From IMG/VR virus record IMGVR_UViG_3300028706_000260, positions 1-51,938 of that record: 51,938 bases of DNA. One strand, 5' to 3'. Within the stretch, counting starts at the first letter, position 1. The number at the start of each line of letters is the position of its first letter. The notes beneath the pieces are model-generated. The model did not search any database and was not told the DNA's origin. It saw nothing but the letters and a program-made list of their open reading frames with translations. Below are positions 26,402-34,274 of the stretch, piece after piece. This stretch comes from a virus. The translations under genes were made by a program, and so were the position numbers.

Positions 26402-27073
26402 ATGAAATTATCAAACGACACAATATCAATCCTAAAGAACTTTGCATCGATTAATTCGAACTTAGTGTTCCGGGAAGGCAATTGTATTAAGACTATATCA
26501 GAGGCTAAGAACATTATGGCATCTGCTAGTATCGAAGAACTCATTCCTATGGATTTTGGTATCTATGATATGGGCGAATTCCTATCTGTATTAGATATGA
26601 TGGATGATCCTGAAATTGCTATCGAAAAGGATCGCATTAACATTTCATCATCCAACCAACGAGTACAGTACTTCACAGCTCCTGAGAATATATTGACATC
26701 TCCTAGTAAAGATATCAATATGCCAACACCAGAGGTTGCATTTAATCTCAGCAATTCTGTAATAAGTTCACTAAAACGTGCAGCATCTACATTTGGCGTC
26801 GATGATGTTGTTATTCGATCTGATGGAGGTCCTATCCATATTGATGTCACATCCAACGATAATCCAACATCTAATGTATATACTGTCTGTATCGATCAAA
26901 GCTCAGATGACCCTTTCCGTGCTGTGTTCAATATCAACAACTTTAGGTTCATGCCTGGAGATTATGTAGTTAATGTATCTTCTCGTTTAATCTCAACATT
27001 CCAGTGTAAGGAAGAACGCCATGGTATCCTATATCACGTCGCATTAGAGAAGAATTCGACGTTTGGAGAGTAG
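26402..27073 (+). CDS. gp45: Sliding clamp gp45
   Basis: 223 aa (T4: 228). 'MKLSNDTISILKNFASINSNLVFREGNCIKTISEAKNIMASA' (quoted for its recognisable opening, 'SxxTxxxLKNFAxINxN') and 'IYDMGEFLSVLDMMDDPEI' are diagnostic, with the C-terminal 'VSSRLISTFQCKEERHGILYHVALEKNS'. Trimeric processivity clamp for gp43 and, in T4, the mobile enhancer of late transcription. Preceded by CGGAGAAATA. Confidence 0.94.
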   Translation: MKLSNDTISILKNFASINSNLVFREGNCIKTISEAKNIMASASIEELIPMDFGIYDMGEFLSVLDMMDDPEIAIEKDRINISSSNQRVQYFTAPENILTSPSKDINMPTPEVAFNLSNSVISSLKRAASTFGVDDVVIRSDGGPIHIDVTSNDNPTSNVYTVCIDQSSDDPFRAVFNINNFRFMPGDYVVNVSSRLISTFQCKEERHGILYHVALEKNSTFGE

Positions 27074-27080
27074 AATTATC

Positions 27081-27109
27081 GTGACATTTTCGTCACAATA
27101 TATTATAAT
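27081..27109 (+). promoter_or_regulatory. Sigma70-like promoter, GTGACA-17-TATAAT
   Basis: GTGACA (27081-27086), 17-bp spacer, TATAAT (27104-27109), 41 bp before the DsbA-like ATG. Its -10 and downstream leader are duplicated at 27473. Confidence 0.75.
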
Positions 27110-27173
27110 ATATGTGTAGTTTAAAATTAATTAAAGTGAGTAATACATTATGAGCACCAATCTGATCATCCCA
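27104..27173 (+). repeat. Direct repeat A, copy 1 (promoter -10, leader, first codons)
   Basis: 70 bp from the TATAAT through the Shine-Dalgarno into the coding sequence (MSTNLIIP). Identical to 27473-27542 except for T27120 versus A27489. Confidence 0.95.
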
Positions 27174-27413
27174 TCTTCACCTGCAGACCGTAAGAAAATC
27201 CGTGACGCTATGAATGAAATTTCACATTCATATACCCGCATCGCCGCTGAGAAGGACTTCATCAAAGAAGCGATTGACGTTCTAGAAGATGATCATGATT
27301 TACCGAAGAAGTACCTACGTAAAGTTGCTACTGCATATCACAAGCAGAACATCACCGAGACTACAGAGGTGGTCTCAGATGTAGAATCGTTATATGACGC
27401 ATTGTTCTCGTAA
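27150..27413 (+). CDS. dsbA: DsbA-like late-promoter DNA-binding protein
   Basis: 87 aa (T4 DsbA: 89). The C-terminal half, 'KYLRKVATAYHKQNITETTEVVSDVESLYDALFS', parallels T4 DsbA's ending as I remember it ('...LALYHKDNRDVFEAETEEVVELYDTVFSK'), including the 'YHK.N...' and 'LYD..FS' positions; the N-terminal half is helical and charged. T4 DsbA binds dsDNA at late promoters. The first eight residues, MSTNLIIP, are shared with the unrelated next gene through a DNA repeat. Position between clamp and clamp-loader genes differs from T4. Confidence 0.7.
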   Translation: MSTNLIIPSSPADRKKIRDAMNEISHSYTRIAAEKDFIKEAIDVLEDDHDLPKKYLRKVATAYHKQNITETTEVVSDVESLYDALFS

Positions 27414-27449
27414 GATATAACTTTATACTTAGATAGTCTAGGAAATGTG

Positions 27450-27478
27450 TTGACTTCTCTTGCGATATTTGATATAAT
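27450..27478 (+). promoter_or_regulatory. Strong sigma70 promoter, TTGACT-17-TATAAT
   Basis: TTGACT (27450-27455), 17 bp, TATAAT (27473-27478). Near-consensus early promoter; the -35 and spacer differ from the upstream copy, whereas everything from the -10 onward is duplicated. Confidence 0.85.
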
Positions 27479-27542
27479 ATATGTGTAGATTAAAATTAAT
27501 TAAAGTGAGTAATACATTATGAGCACCAATCTGATCATCCCA
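27473..27542 (+). repeat. Direct repeat A, copy 2
   Basis: Second copy of the 70-bp promoter/leader/start-codon element at 27104-27173 (one mismatch), fused to a different gene. Confidence 0.95.
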
Positions 27543-27749
27543 ACTGAGTACCACGTATCTAGATTTTCTTCTGTAATGGTGATTAAGGACAATGCAAAAG
27601 ATATTGCTTATCAGGTTTACAATAAAGTTTCTGGCTTAATGCTTTGCAGCGATGCCGATCATGTAGAGCCTATTAACTTTAAATCCTACAACGCTGCTAA
27701 AGAGCAAGCGTTATTCCTTAGGAATCACTACCTAGCACTAGGCGGCTAG
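27519..27749 (+). CDS. Unknown small protein sharing a duplicated 5' end
   Basis: 76 aa. Starts MSTNLIIP, exactly as the preceding gene, because the first 24 coding bases belong to a duplicated DNA segment; the remainder (YHVSRFSSVMVIKDNAKDIAYQVYNKVSG...) is unrelated. Ends 'EQALFLRNHYLALGG'; its final codons and downstream sequence are duplicated again after the next gene. No function recognised. Driven by its own strong promoter, suggesting early expression. Confidence 0.75.
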   Translation: MSTNLIIPTEYHVSRFSSVMVIKDNAKDIAYQVYNKVSGLMLCSDADHVEPINFKSYNAAKEQALFLRNHYLALGG

Positions 27750-27780
27750 CGGGTTAAGAATGTACTTATAACTTTATTAT
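27718..27780 (+). repeat. Direct repeat B, copy 1
   Basis: 63 bp covering the last codons, stop and leader after the 76-aa gene. Matches 28001-28063 with one mismatch (A27724 versus C28007). Confidence 0.95.
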
Positions 27781-27797
27781 TTATTATGGAGCATCAC

Positions 27798-28004
27798 ATG
27801 ACATACTCAGACGTTAAAAAAGCATGGTATAACGAATCATTTGACCTAGTACTAGCCACTCAAGCACAGATTAGCAAGCTAGAGGCGGAGATGGAAAAGA
27901 ATGGAGACTGGCATGGTGTGGATTGGTTACAGTCTCGCTACGATGACTTTAAGGAAGAGATGATGGAGATTACCAACGCATGTATCACTGGGTTTCAATC
28001 TTAG
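27798..28004 (+). CDS. Unknown small protein flanked by direct repeats
   Basis: 68 aa from the ATG at 27798, chosen because TGGAG lies 6 nt upstream; an in-frame ATG at 27786 overlaps that Shine-Dalgarno. Charged and helical (TYSDVKKAWYNESFDLVLATQAQISKLEAEMEKNG...). No family recognised. It lies exactly between two copies of repeat B, so it looks like an inserted cassette. Confidence 0.72.
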   Translation: MTYSDVKKAWYNESFDLVLATQAQISKLEAEMEKNGDWHGVDWLQSRYDDFKEEMMEITNACITGFQS

Positions 28005-28063
28005 GACTCACTACCTAGCACTAGGCGGCTAGCGGGTTAAGAATGTACTTATAACTTTATTAT
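28001..28063 (+). repeat. Direct repeat B, copy 2
   Basis: Second copy of the 63-bp segment at 27718-27780. Here the first TTAG supplies the stop of the 68-aa gene, and the rest, formerly coding, is now non-coding leader of gene 44. Confidence 0.95.
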
Positions 28064-28074
28064 GGAGTATTTGA

Positions 28075-29010
28075 ATGAATGATTTTCTCTGGGTTGAAAA
28101 ATATAGACCCAAGTTAATAGAAGATTGCATCTTAGAGAATGATCTTGGTAAGACGTTTGAAGATATAGTAAGTTCGGGTAATGTACCTAATATGATCTTA
28201 TCAGGCACTGCTGGTGTGGGTAAAACTACAATAGCGCGTGCCATCTGTAATACATTGAAGCTCGACTATATTATAATTAACGCATCTGAATCTGGTAATA
28301 TCGAAACATTGCGTACCACCATTAAACAGTTTGCTTCAACAGTATCATTGCAAGGTGGCCTTAAAGTGGTTATCCTAGACGAGGCTGACTATCTAAATGC
28401 TCAAAGCACCCAGCCAGCATTACGTGGATTCATTGAAGAGTTCTCGAGTAATTGTAGGTTTATATTAACATGTAATTTTAAGAATCGTATCATCGAACCA
28501 TTACATTCAAGATGTTCAGTATTTGAATTCAATACATCTAAGAAAGTTATGGCCACTCTTGCATCCAGGTTCATGAAGCGATTACAATTCATCTTAGATC
28601 AAGAAGGTGTAACTTATGATAAAAAAGTTATTGCTAATCTTATTATTGCTCATGCTCCAGATTGGCGTAGGGTCATTAATGAGTGCCAGCGGTATGGTGC
28701 CAGCGGAACTATTGACACCGGTATCTTGGTTGATATTGGTTCTGATGCTTATAGTAATCTTATCAAAATTCTGAAGTCTAAAGATTTCACTAAGATGCGT
28801 AAGTGGGTCGGTGAGCATTCTGATACAGAACCTCATGTATTATTTCGTAGGTTATATGATACCATGTCTGATTATCTCACTCCTAATAGTATACCTCAAA
28901 TTGTATTACTTCTGGCGGAGTATCAATATAAAAATGCATTCGTGGCTGATCATGAACTGAATACTGCTGCATGCTTAACTGAAATAATGGCTAGTGGAGA
29001 GTGGAAATGA
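28075..29010 (+). CDS. gp44: Clamp loader large subunit gp44
   Basis: 311 aa (T4: 319). 'WVEKYRPKLIEDCIL', Walker A GTAGVGKTT at residues 44-52, DEAD at 102-105 ('VVILDEADYLNAQ'), SRC motif 'LHSRCSVFEF', and the sensor-2 region 'PDWRRVINECQRYG'. AAA+ ATPase that, with gp62, opens and loads the gp45 clamp. The leader region is the second copy of repeat B. Stop overlaps the next start (ATGA). Confidence 0.96.
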   Translation: MNDFLWVEKYRPKLIEDCILENDLGKTFEDIVSSGNVPNMILSGTAGVGKTTIARAICNTLKLDYIIINASESGNIETLRTTIKQFASTVSLQGGLKVVILDEADYLNAQSTQPALRGFIEEFSSNCRFILTCNFKNRIIEPLHSRCSVFEFNTSKKVMATLASRFMKRLQFILDQEGVTYDKKVIANLIIAHAPDWRRVINECQRYGASGTIDTGILVDIGSDAYSNLIKILKSKDFTKMRKWVGEHSDTEPHVLFRRLYDTMSDYLTPNSIPQIVLLLAEYQYKNAFVADHELNTAACLTEIMASGEWK

Positions 29011-29579
29011 CAAAGGCGATTATATATGACTACGAGACATTGGGTACTGATGGTAACACTGACGTTATATTATCACTAGCGGCCCTAGAGTTTAATATAA
29101 CACCTGATATGAATTATGATTATAATGACCTGGTTGCTAACGCAAAGCATATTAAATTTAATGTTGAAGACCAGGTAAAAAATTATGGCAGGACTATAAA
29201 TAAAGATACGGTCTTGTGGTGGTCAGAACAGGGCGAATCTGCAAAGAAGATATTGAAGCCATCAGCTGATGATCGACCGCTACATGATATTTTAGAATTC
29301 TTTGGGCAATTTGATTTTAATAAGACACGGTATATAATCACCCGAGGTGATATGGATCCATTATTCACTAAGAGCTTTTATGAACATTACCGCCTGCCTC
29401 TTCCTTATGCATATTATAAGTGGCGGGATTCTCGCAGTTTAATTGATGGTTTATCAGTATGGCAGATTGCAGATAACTTCAGTCCTAGGCTACCATCAAA
29501 TACACCTGTTATTGTACATGATGCTCGATATGACATAGCATTAGATGTTATCCGCATTCAACAGTGCTTTGCATTATAG
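29007..29579 (+). CDS. dexA: DexA-like 3'-5' exonuclease (DEDD fold)
   Basis: 190 aa from the ATG at 29007 (GTG at 29001 less likely; GGAG is well spaced for the ATG). Exonuclease motif 'IYDYETLG' (Asp8, Glu10), the T4 DexA-like blocks 'LVANAKHIKFNVEDQVKNYGRTINKDTVLWWSEQ' and 'RGDMDPLF', and the C-terminal 'IVHDARYDIALD' supplying the final acidic ligand and His. T4 DexA is a non-essential 3'-5' exonuclease. Inserted between genes 44 and 62. Confidence 0.85.
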   Translation: MTKAIIYDYETLGTDGNTDVILSLAALEFNITPDMNYDYNDLVANAKHIKFNVEDQVKNYGRTINKDTVLWWSEQGESAKKILKPSADDRPLHDILEFFGQFDFNKTRYIITRGDMDPLFTKSFYEHYRLPLPYAYYKWRDSRSLIDGLSVWQIADNFSPRLPSNTPVIVHDARYDIALDVIRIQQCFAL

Positions 29580-29587
29580 GGGGGTGT

Positions 29588-29803
29588 ATGAATACAATAC
29601 AAGATATTACAATTTCAGAACATGTACGTGGTGATTTATCAGCAACGGTGATGTTGTCGCGTATTGGTTTTTTCTATATTGAATATAAAGATACTGACGG
29701 CAATATTATCGATACTGTAGACTTTCCTGGTGCTACTAAAATGCATGTCCAAGAGATTGCTTCTGACTGGGCTGCTGATGGTAAGATATTACTATGCGAG
29801 TAG
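29588..29803 (+). CDS. Conserved small phage protein of unknown function
   Basis: 71 aa from the ATG at 29588 after a GGGGGGT Shine-Dalgarno. The pattern 'ISEHVRGDLSATVMLSRIGFFYIEYKDTDGNIIDTVDFPG...VQEIASDWAAG' (abbreviated) is a small alpha/beta protein I recognise as common in marine phages near replication genes; no role is known. Overlaps the nucleotidyltransferase start by 10 bp. Confidence 0.7.
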   Translation: MNTIQDITISEHVRGDLSATVMLSRIGFFYIEYKDTDGNIIDTVDFPGATKMHVQEIASDWAADGKILLCE

Positions 29804-30204
29804 GATTCACTGCTAGTGCATTTGATATGCTCCATGCCGGACATATCATGATGCTACGGGAAGCGAAGGAACAATGTGATCATCTCATTGTGGGATTACA
29901 GATTGATCCTTCGCTAGATCGTCTTGAGAAACATAGTCCTATACAATCTGTTGTGGAGCGCTATATTCAATTATCTGCGGTATCTTATATCGATGAGATT
30001 ATTCCTTATGAAGATGAAGAGCAATTAAAAGATATACTCGAAACATTCAAGATTCATGTACGAGTGTTAGGTGAAGAATATAAGCATATTGAATTCACTG
30101 GTAAGGATCTCTGTATGGAATTAGGAATCGAGTTGTATTATAATAGTAGGCAACATAAGTTCTCTTCTTCCGATCTACGTCACAGATTAATGAAAACAGA
30201 TTAA
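29794..30204 (+). CDS. Cytidylyltransferase-like nucleotidyltransferase (TagD/RfaE-C type)
   Basis: 136 aa. 'VGFTASAFDMLHAGHIMML' carries the HxGH nucleotide-binding motif (His14, His17). 'LIVGLQIDPS' and the C-terminal 'SSSDLRHRL' (counterpart of ISSTxIR) complete the glycerol-3-phosphate/ADP-heptose-type cytidylyltransferase fold. It joins an alcohol phosphate to CMP or AMP from a nucleotide triphosphate. The substrate cannot be read; it may work with the epimerase and dehydrogenase at 35.2-36.9 kb in making an activated sugar or polyol. Sits between clamp-loader genes 44 and 62. Confidence 0.85.
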   Translation: MRVGFTASAFDMLHAGHIMMLREAKEQCDHLIVGLQIDPSLDRLEKHSPIQSVVERYIQLSAVSYIDEIIPYEDEEQLKDILETFKIHVRVLGEEYKHIEFTGKDLCMELGIELYYNSRQHKFSSSDLRHRLMKTD

Positions 30205-30212
30205 GGTATATG

Positions 30213-30590
30213 ATGAATCCATTTGATTATGTTAAGGCTGTAAGTTATAGTAAGAAAGACATTATGGTTGATGATATTGCTGAGAAAGCATATACACCTT
30301 ATATTGTTAATAGAGCATTATCATATCATTTGGATACTATATTATTATCCAATGAGATGAACATTAACCACAACATCGACAATCGTCTTCAATTTGATTT
30401 TTATATAAATAGCATTAAGAAGAGAAATCGCTTTTCTAAATGGCATAAGGTGATCGATAATACCGATATTGATATTATTATGAAATCCTTTGATTATAAT
30501 AAAAAACGTGCTGAAGAGGTATTATCTTTATTAGATAAATCTCAGATCAAAGCATTGAAAGATAGGATGTATACTGGTGGAAAACAATAA
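30213..30590 (+). CDS. gp62: Clamp loader small subunit gp62
   Basis: 125 aa; the ATG at 30213 has AAGG 6 nt upstream (ATG at 30210 is too close). 'PFDYVKAVSYSKKDIM', 'EKAYTPYIVNRALSYHLDTILLSNEMNINHNIDNRLQFDFY' and 'KKRNRFSKWHK' match the compact gp62 of environmental T4-like phages (T4's is 187 aa). Non-ATPase member of the gp44/gp62 clamp loader. Unusually separated from gene 44 by three genes. Confidence 0.9.
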   Translation: MNPFDYVKAVSYSKKDIMVDDIAEKAYTPYIVNRALSYHLDTILLSNEMNINHNIDNRLQFDFYINSIKKRNRFSKWHKVIDNTDIDIIMKSFDYNKKRAEEVLSLLDKSQIKALKDRMYTGGKQ

Positions 30591-30621
30591 TGTGGAATAC
30601 GTAGAATGGACTCCAGCACAT

Positions 30622-30993
30622 ATGCTAGAGGTAGTACTAAGCGAACCAGATGACTTTTTGAAGATAAAAGAAACACTCACTAGAATTGGCGTAGCCTCGT
30701 CTGTGGATAGGAAACTATTCCAGTCATGCCATATTCTACACAAACAGGGAAGGTACTTCATTGTACACTTCAAAGAATTATTTTTATTAGATGGTAAAGG
30801 GTCTAACCTAAGTAAAAATGATATGCAGAGGCGTAATTCAATTACAATCCTGCTTAGTGATTGGGGTCTACTAGATATAGTAGATACTAGTCAATCTCTA
30901 GACACAGCACCTCTCAAACAGATAAAAATAATTGCTCATAGAGAGAAGTCTGAATGGGAACTGTGTCCCAAATACAATATAGGGAGTAGTTAG
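30622..30993 (+). CDS. regA: Translational repressor RegA
   Basis: 123 aa from the ATG at 30622 (T4: 122). This start aligns residue-for-residue with T4 RegA ('MLEVVLSEPDDFLKIKETLTRIG' against T4 'MIEITLKKPEDFLKVKETLTRMG'-type opening, partly quoted). In-frame GTGs at 30577 and 30592 would add an N-terminal extension. Other shared blocks are 'FQSCHILHKQGRYFIVHFKE', 'RRNSITILLSDWGL' and 'EWELCPKYNIG'. Binds initiation regions of early mRNAs. Confidence 0.93.
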   Translation: MLEVVLSEPDDFLKIKETLTRIGVASSVDRKLFQSCHILHKQGRYFIVHFKELFLLDGKGSNLSKNDMQRRNSITILLSDWGLLDIVDTSQSLDTAPLKQIKIIAHREKSEWELCPKYNIGSS

Positions 30994-31004
30994 CTCTATA
31001 TTGT
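30974..31004 (+). other. Hairpin at the 3' end of regA
   Basis: ACAATATAG (30974-30982) and CTATATTGT (30996-31004) form a perfect 9-bp stem with a 13-base loop overlapping the regA stop. No T-run, so more likely an mRNA 3'-end or attenuating structure than a strong terminator. Confidence 0.5.
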
Positions 31005-31059
31005 TAATAGGTGCCTAATACTGGGCCTAAAATAACCTTGCTTAATTGGAGGCAACAAT

Positions 31060-31530
31060 ATGACTAATACGAAATTTATACACACATATCCCCGAGCGGC
31101 ATTTTTAGGGTTCGATCATCTTTTTGATCAACTTGAAAAGGTGCACTCTAAAGCTAATAACTCTGGATACCCACCACATAATGTAATCAAAGAATCTGAT
31201 ACAAAATTTATCATTGAAGTTGCAGTTGCTGGTTTCAATGAACAGGATCTTGCCGTTGAGTTGAAAGATGGTTTTTTACATATCACTGGAGACATGGGCA
31301 TGAAAGATGCCGAGGACATTGCTGAATATATTCATAAGGGTATTAGTTCCAGGAAATTTTCTCGAACAATCCGACTGTCGGAACACGTAGAGGTGAATGG
31401 AGCAGAACTTAAGAATGGCATTCTCGTAATTCAGTTAGAGAACGTTATTCCTGAAGAATTGCGTCCCGTTAAAATACCAATTAACGGAGGACATAATAAT
31501 GCGCAGACTCTTAATGAAGGCCGCATCTGA
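31060..31530 (+). CDS. hsp20: Hsp20/alpha-crystallin small heat-shock protein
   Basis: 156 aa. IbpA-like N-terminus 'FLGFDHLFDQLEKVH', alpha-crystallin domain 'YPPHNVIKESDTKFIIEVAVAGFNEQDLAVELKDGFLHITG', 'HKGISSRKFSRTIRLSEHVEVNGAELKNGILVIQLE' and a C-terminal IxI-type 'VKIPI'. ATP-independent holdase, a frequent accessory gene in marine T4-like phages, probably protecting phage or host proteins during late infection. Shine-Dalgarno TTGGAGG. The 3' end overlaps a small basic ORF. Confidence 0.93.
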   Translation: MTNTKFIHTYPRAAFLGFDHLFDQLEKVHSKANNSGYPPHNVIKESDTKFIIEVAVAGFNEQDLAVELKDGFLHITGDMGMKDAEDIAEYIHKGISSRKFSRTIRLSEHVEVNGAELKNGILVIQLENVIPEELRPVKIPINGGHNNAQTLNEGRI

Positions 31531-31660
31531 CCGCAAAGTGCGTAAAGCATCTGACCGAGAAGAAACTAGATTATTGCAACTTGCTGAGTTGCTGAGCCAT
31601 GAATATCCACAGGGTACTTCTAAGCACTACATAGCAATGCAGCTAAGACGTAATCGATAA
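31499..31660 (+). CDS. Small basic helical protein overlapping hsp20
   Basis: 53 aa (MRRLLMKAASDRKVRKASD..., ...LRRNR). The ATG at 31499 follows GGAGG by 8 nt and overlaps the 3' end of hsp20 in another frame. Strongly basic N- and C-termini with a predicted helical pair; no family recognised. It is followed by a strong terminator, which supports it as the last gene of the unit. Could bind nucleic acid (inference). Confidence 0.7.
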   Translation: MRRLLMKAASDRKVRKASDREETRLLQLAELLSHEYPQGTSKHYIAMQLRRNR

Positions 31661-31666
31661 TATAAT

Positions 31667-31690
31667 AGTCCACTTCGGTGGACTTTTTTT
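31667..31690 (+). terminator. Intrinsic terminator before gene 43 (UUCG loop)
   Basis: AGTCCAC-TTCG-GTGGACT followed by T6. Separates the 55-47-46-45-44-62-regA-hsp20 region from the polymerase gene. Confidence 0.93.
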
Positions 31691-31700
31691 GCTTATAGGG

Positions 31701-31729
31701 TTGCCATTATACTCGTTTTGATGTATAAT
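31701..31729 (+). promoter_or_regulatory. Sigma70-like promoter of DNA polymerase gene
   Basis: TTGCCA (31701-31706), 17 bp, TATAAT (31724-31729), just after the terminator and 28 bp before gene 43. Confidence 0.8.
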
Positions 31730-31757
31730 ACATAATAGATAATGAATTGGGGTGATG

Positions 31758-34268
31758 ATGGAATTTTATACATGCGTTAACAGGTACGGCAATCAGATAC
31801 TGTATCGCGGATATGAAAATGGTCGACGTGTCTCTAAACGGGTTAAATATCAACCAACATTATTCCTACCAGACCCTTCAGGTGAATATACTCTATTCGA
31901 ACCAGGTAATGGAGCTATATCACTCTCTCCCAAGAAGCTTCCTAGTATGGGTGAAGCCAAAGATTATATAGACGCCTTTGGTGGCGTGTCTGGCTTTGAA
32001 GTTCATGGTATGACTAACTATATAACCCAATTCATTTCAGATGAATTTCCTGACAATATTGAATTTGATATCGATCGTGTTAATGTATGTTCGTTGGATA
32101 TTGAGGTACATGCAACAGAAGGTTTCCCTAACCCAGATGATGCTGCATTCCCTATTAATGCAATCACAGTAAAGCACTCTACAAACGATCAGTTCTATAC
32201 TTGGGGATTGGGTGATTTTGATCCTGCTGAATCTGAATTTGATGTGGTGTATTTTAAATGTGCAGATGAACGTCAACTACTGAAGAGCTTCTTACTACAC
32301 TGGGAAAGTCCTATCAATGTTCCTGATATCATTACTGGATGGAACGTTAAATTATTTGATATGCCGTATATCATTAACCGTATAGAACATGTATTGGGTG
32401 AAGGGCAGGCTAGTCGATTATCGCCGTGGAAGCAGTTAAGGGAGAAGACCATTACATTTATGGGTCGCCCAAATAACTTCTACAACATTTTCGGTATTCA
32501 GATACTTGATTATATGGATCTATTTAAGAAGTTTGCTATGCAGTATGGTAACCAAGAATCATATAAACTTGACCACATAGCTCATGTTGTGTTGGGTGAG
32601 AATAAATTGGATTACTCTGAATATGGCAATCTTGTTAATCTTGCAAATGAGAATCATCAGAAGTTTATTGAATATAACATCAAAGATACATACTTACTAC
32701 CACGTATGGAAGAGAAGCTTGGCCTCATTTCAGTAGTTATGATGGTAGCCACTACTGGTGGTGTTAACTTCGAAGATGCATTTGGTACTGTTGGTATATG
32801 GGATGCTATCATATACCGGAGATTATTGGAATCCAAGCAAGTACCTCCTGCTAAGCGAAACAACTTCAAAGTCCCATATGTCGGTGGATATGTTAAAGAA
32901 CCCCAGACAGGTATGCATGATTGGGTAGCATCATTTGACGTTAACTCACTATATCCTAACATCATCATTCAATATAACATGTCTCATGAGACTATCCGAT
33001 CTGATATATCAGAACCATCATTCTCTACCGAGGCTCTATTGAATGAGGAAGTTGCACCTGAATATGACCTTCCTTGCGTTGCCAATGGAACATATTTTGA
33101 TAATAGTAAAACAGGACTTATCCCCCAGATCATTATCGACATCTATGCTGATCGTAAGAAAGCCAAAGCGCTTATGCTGCAGGGTGAGAGGGATCTGCAG
33201 CAGGTGGCTGATCCTGTAGAACGCATTAGGCTTGAGCAGTTAGTCAATACTAATAAATCCAAACAAATGTCACAGAAGATTTTATTGAACTCTTTATATG
33301 GTGCCATGGCAAACGAGTACTTTAGATACTTTGATATAAGAATCGCTGAAGGTATTACTACTACAGGACAGCTTATTATCAAATGGGCTGAACGTTCTAT
33401 GAATACTTTCATGAACAGGGTTGTGGGTAATAAAGAACCTAAAGATTATGTAATCGCCATTGATACTGACTCTGTATATCTATCCATGACTGATATCATA
33501 AATAAATTTAATCCCAAGAATCCGGTAGACTTCCTTGATACTATTTGTGGTGGAAAGTTCAAAGATACTTTATCTAAGGATCATGATAGGCTATATGATC
33601 TGACTAACGGTTATATGCATCGCATTGAGATGGATCGTGAAGTTATTGCAGACCGTGGAATATGGACAGCCAAGAAGCGTTACATATTAAATGTATTAGA
33701 TGACGAGGGAGTTCGATTAAAGGAACCTAAGATCAAGGTTATGGGTATCGAAGCTGTTAAGTCATCTACTCCTATGGTATGTCGCGACGCACTCAAAGCC
33801 ACCTTCAAGTTGATTATGAAGAACACGGAAGAAGATGTGCAACAGCATATTGCAGACTTCAAGAATAAATTCTGTAAGATGGCTGCTGAAGAGATTGCAT
33901 TTCCTCGTGGCTGTAATAAGATAGACGACTATAAAGACCCTGATACAATTTACCGTAAAGGCACACCAATCCAGGTTCGCGGTGCATTAGTATATAATGA
34001 TATGCTCAAACTGAAACGTCTATCTAAAAAGTATGAGCTCATTCATGCTGGTGATAAAGTTAAATTTGTTTATATGAAACTCCCCAATCCCATAAAGGAG
34101 AACGTTGTTTCATTCCCAAATATATTACCGAAAGAGCTTGACTTGTCATCGTATATAGATTATAATATACAATTCGAGAAGGCTTTCCTGAGTCCCATCG
34201 AAAATATTTTGAATATGATTGGATGGGATTCTGAACCTCGAGCCAGTCTAGAAGATTTTTTTATGTAG
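31758..34268 (+). CDS. gp43: DNA polymerase gp43 (family B)
   Basis: 836 aa from the ATG at 31758 (GGGG at 31749 is best spaced for it; ATG 31755 or GTG 31752 possible); T4's is 898. Exonuclease Exo I 'SLDIEVHA' (Asp114, Glu116), polymerase motif A 'FDVNSLYPNII' (Asp394), motif B 'KILLNSLYGAM' (about 507-517), motif C 'AIDTDSVYLS' (Asp569, Asp571), and 'TAKKRYILN'. All catalytic residues are present. Replicative polymerase working with gp45, gp44/62 and gp41. Confidence 0.97.
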   Translation: MEFYTCVNRYGNQILYRGYENGRRVSKRVKYQPTLFLPDPSGEYTLFEPGNGAISLSPKKLPSMGEAKDYIDAFGGVSGFEVHGMTNYITQFISDEFPDNIEFDIDRVNVCSLDIEVHATEGFPNPDDAAFPINAITVKHSTNDQFYTWGLGDFDPAESEFDVVYFKCADERQLLKSFLLHWESPINVPDIITGWNVKLFDMPYIINRIEHVLGEGQASRLSPWKQLREKTITFMGRPNNFYNIFGIQILDYMDLFKKFAMQYGNQESYKLDHIAHVVLGENKLDYSEYGNLVNLANENHQKFIEYNIKDTYLLPRMEEKLGLISVVMMVATTGGVNFEDAFGTVGIWDAIIYRRLLESKQVPPAKRNNFKVPYVGGYVKEPQTGMHDWVASFDVNSLYPNIIIQYNMSHETIRSDISEPSFSTEALLNEEVAPEYDLPCVANGTYFDNSKTGLIPQIIIDIYADRKKAKALMLQGERDLQQVADPVERIRLEQLVNTNKSKQMSQKILLNSLYGAMANEYFRYFDIRIAEGITTTGQLIIKWAERSMNTFMNRVVGNKEPKDYVIAIDTDSVYLSMTDIINKFNPKNPVDFLDTICGGKFKDTLSKDHDRLYDLTNGYMHRIEMDREVIADRGIWTAKKRYILNVLDDEGVRLKEPKIKVMGIEAVKSSTPMVCRDALKATFKLIMKNTEEDVQQHIADFKNKFCKMAAEEIAFPRGCNKIDDYKDPDTIYRKGTPIQVRGALVYNDMLKLKRLSKKYELIHAGDKVKFVYMKLPNPIKENVVSFPNILPKELDLSSYIDYNIQFEKAFLSPIENILNMIGWDSEPRASLEDFFM

Positions 34269-34274
34269 GTGAGT

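Noticed and set aside
30404-30411. TATAAATA inside gp62
   Set aside because: Perfect octamer but internal to coding sequence (FYINS) and not placed before a late gene; probably chance, although antitermination-independent starts cannot be excluded.
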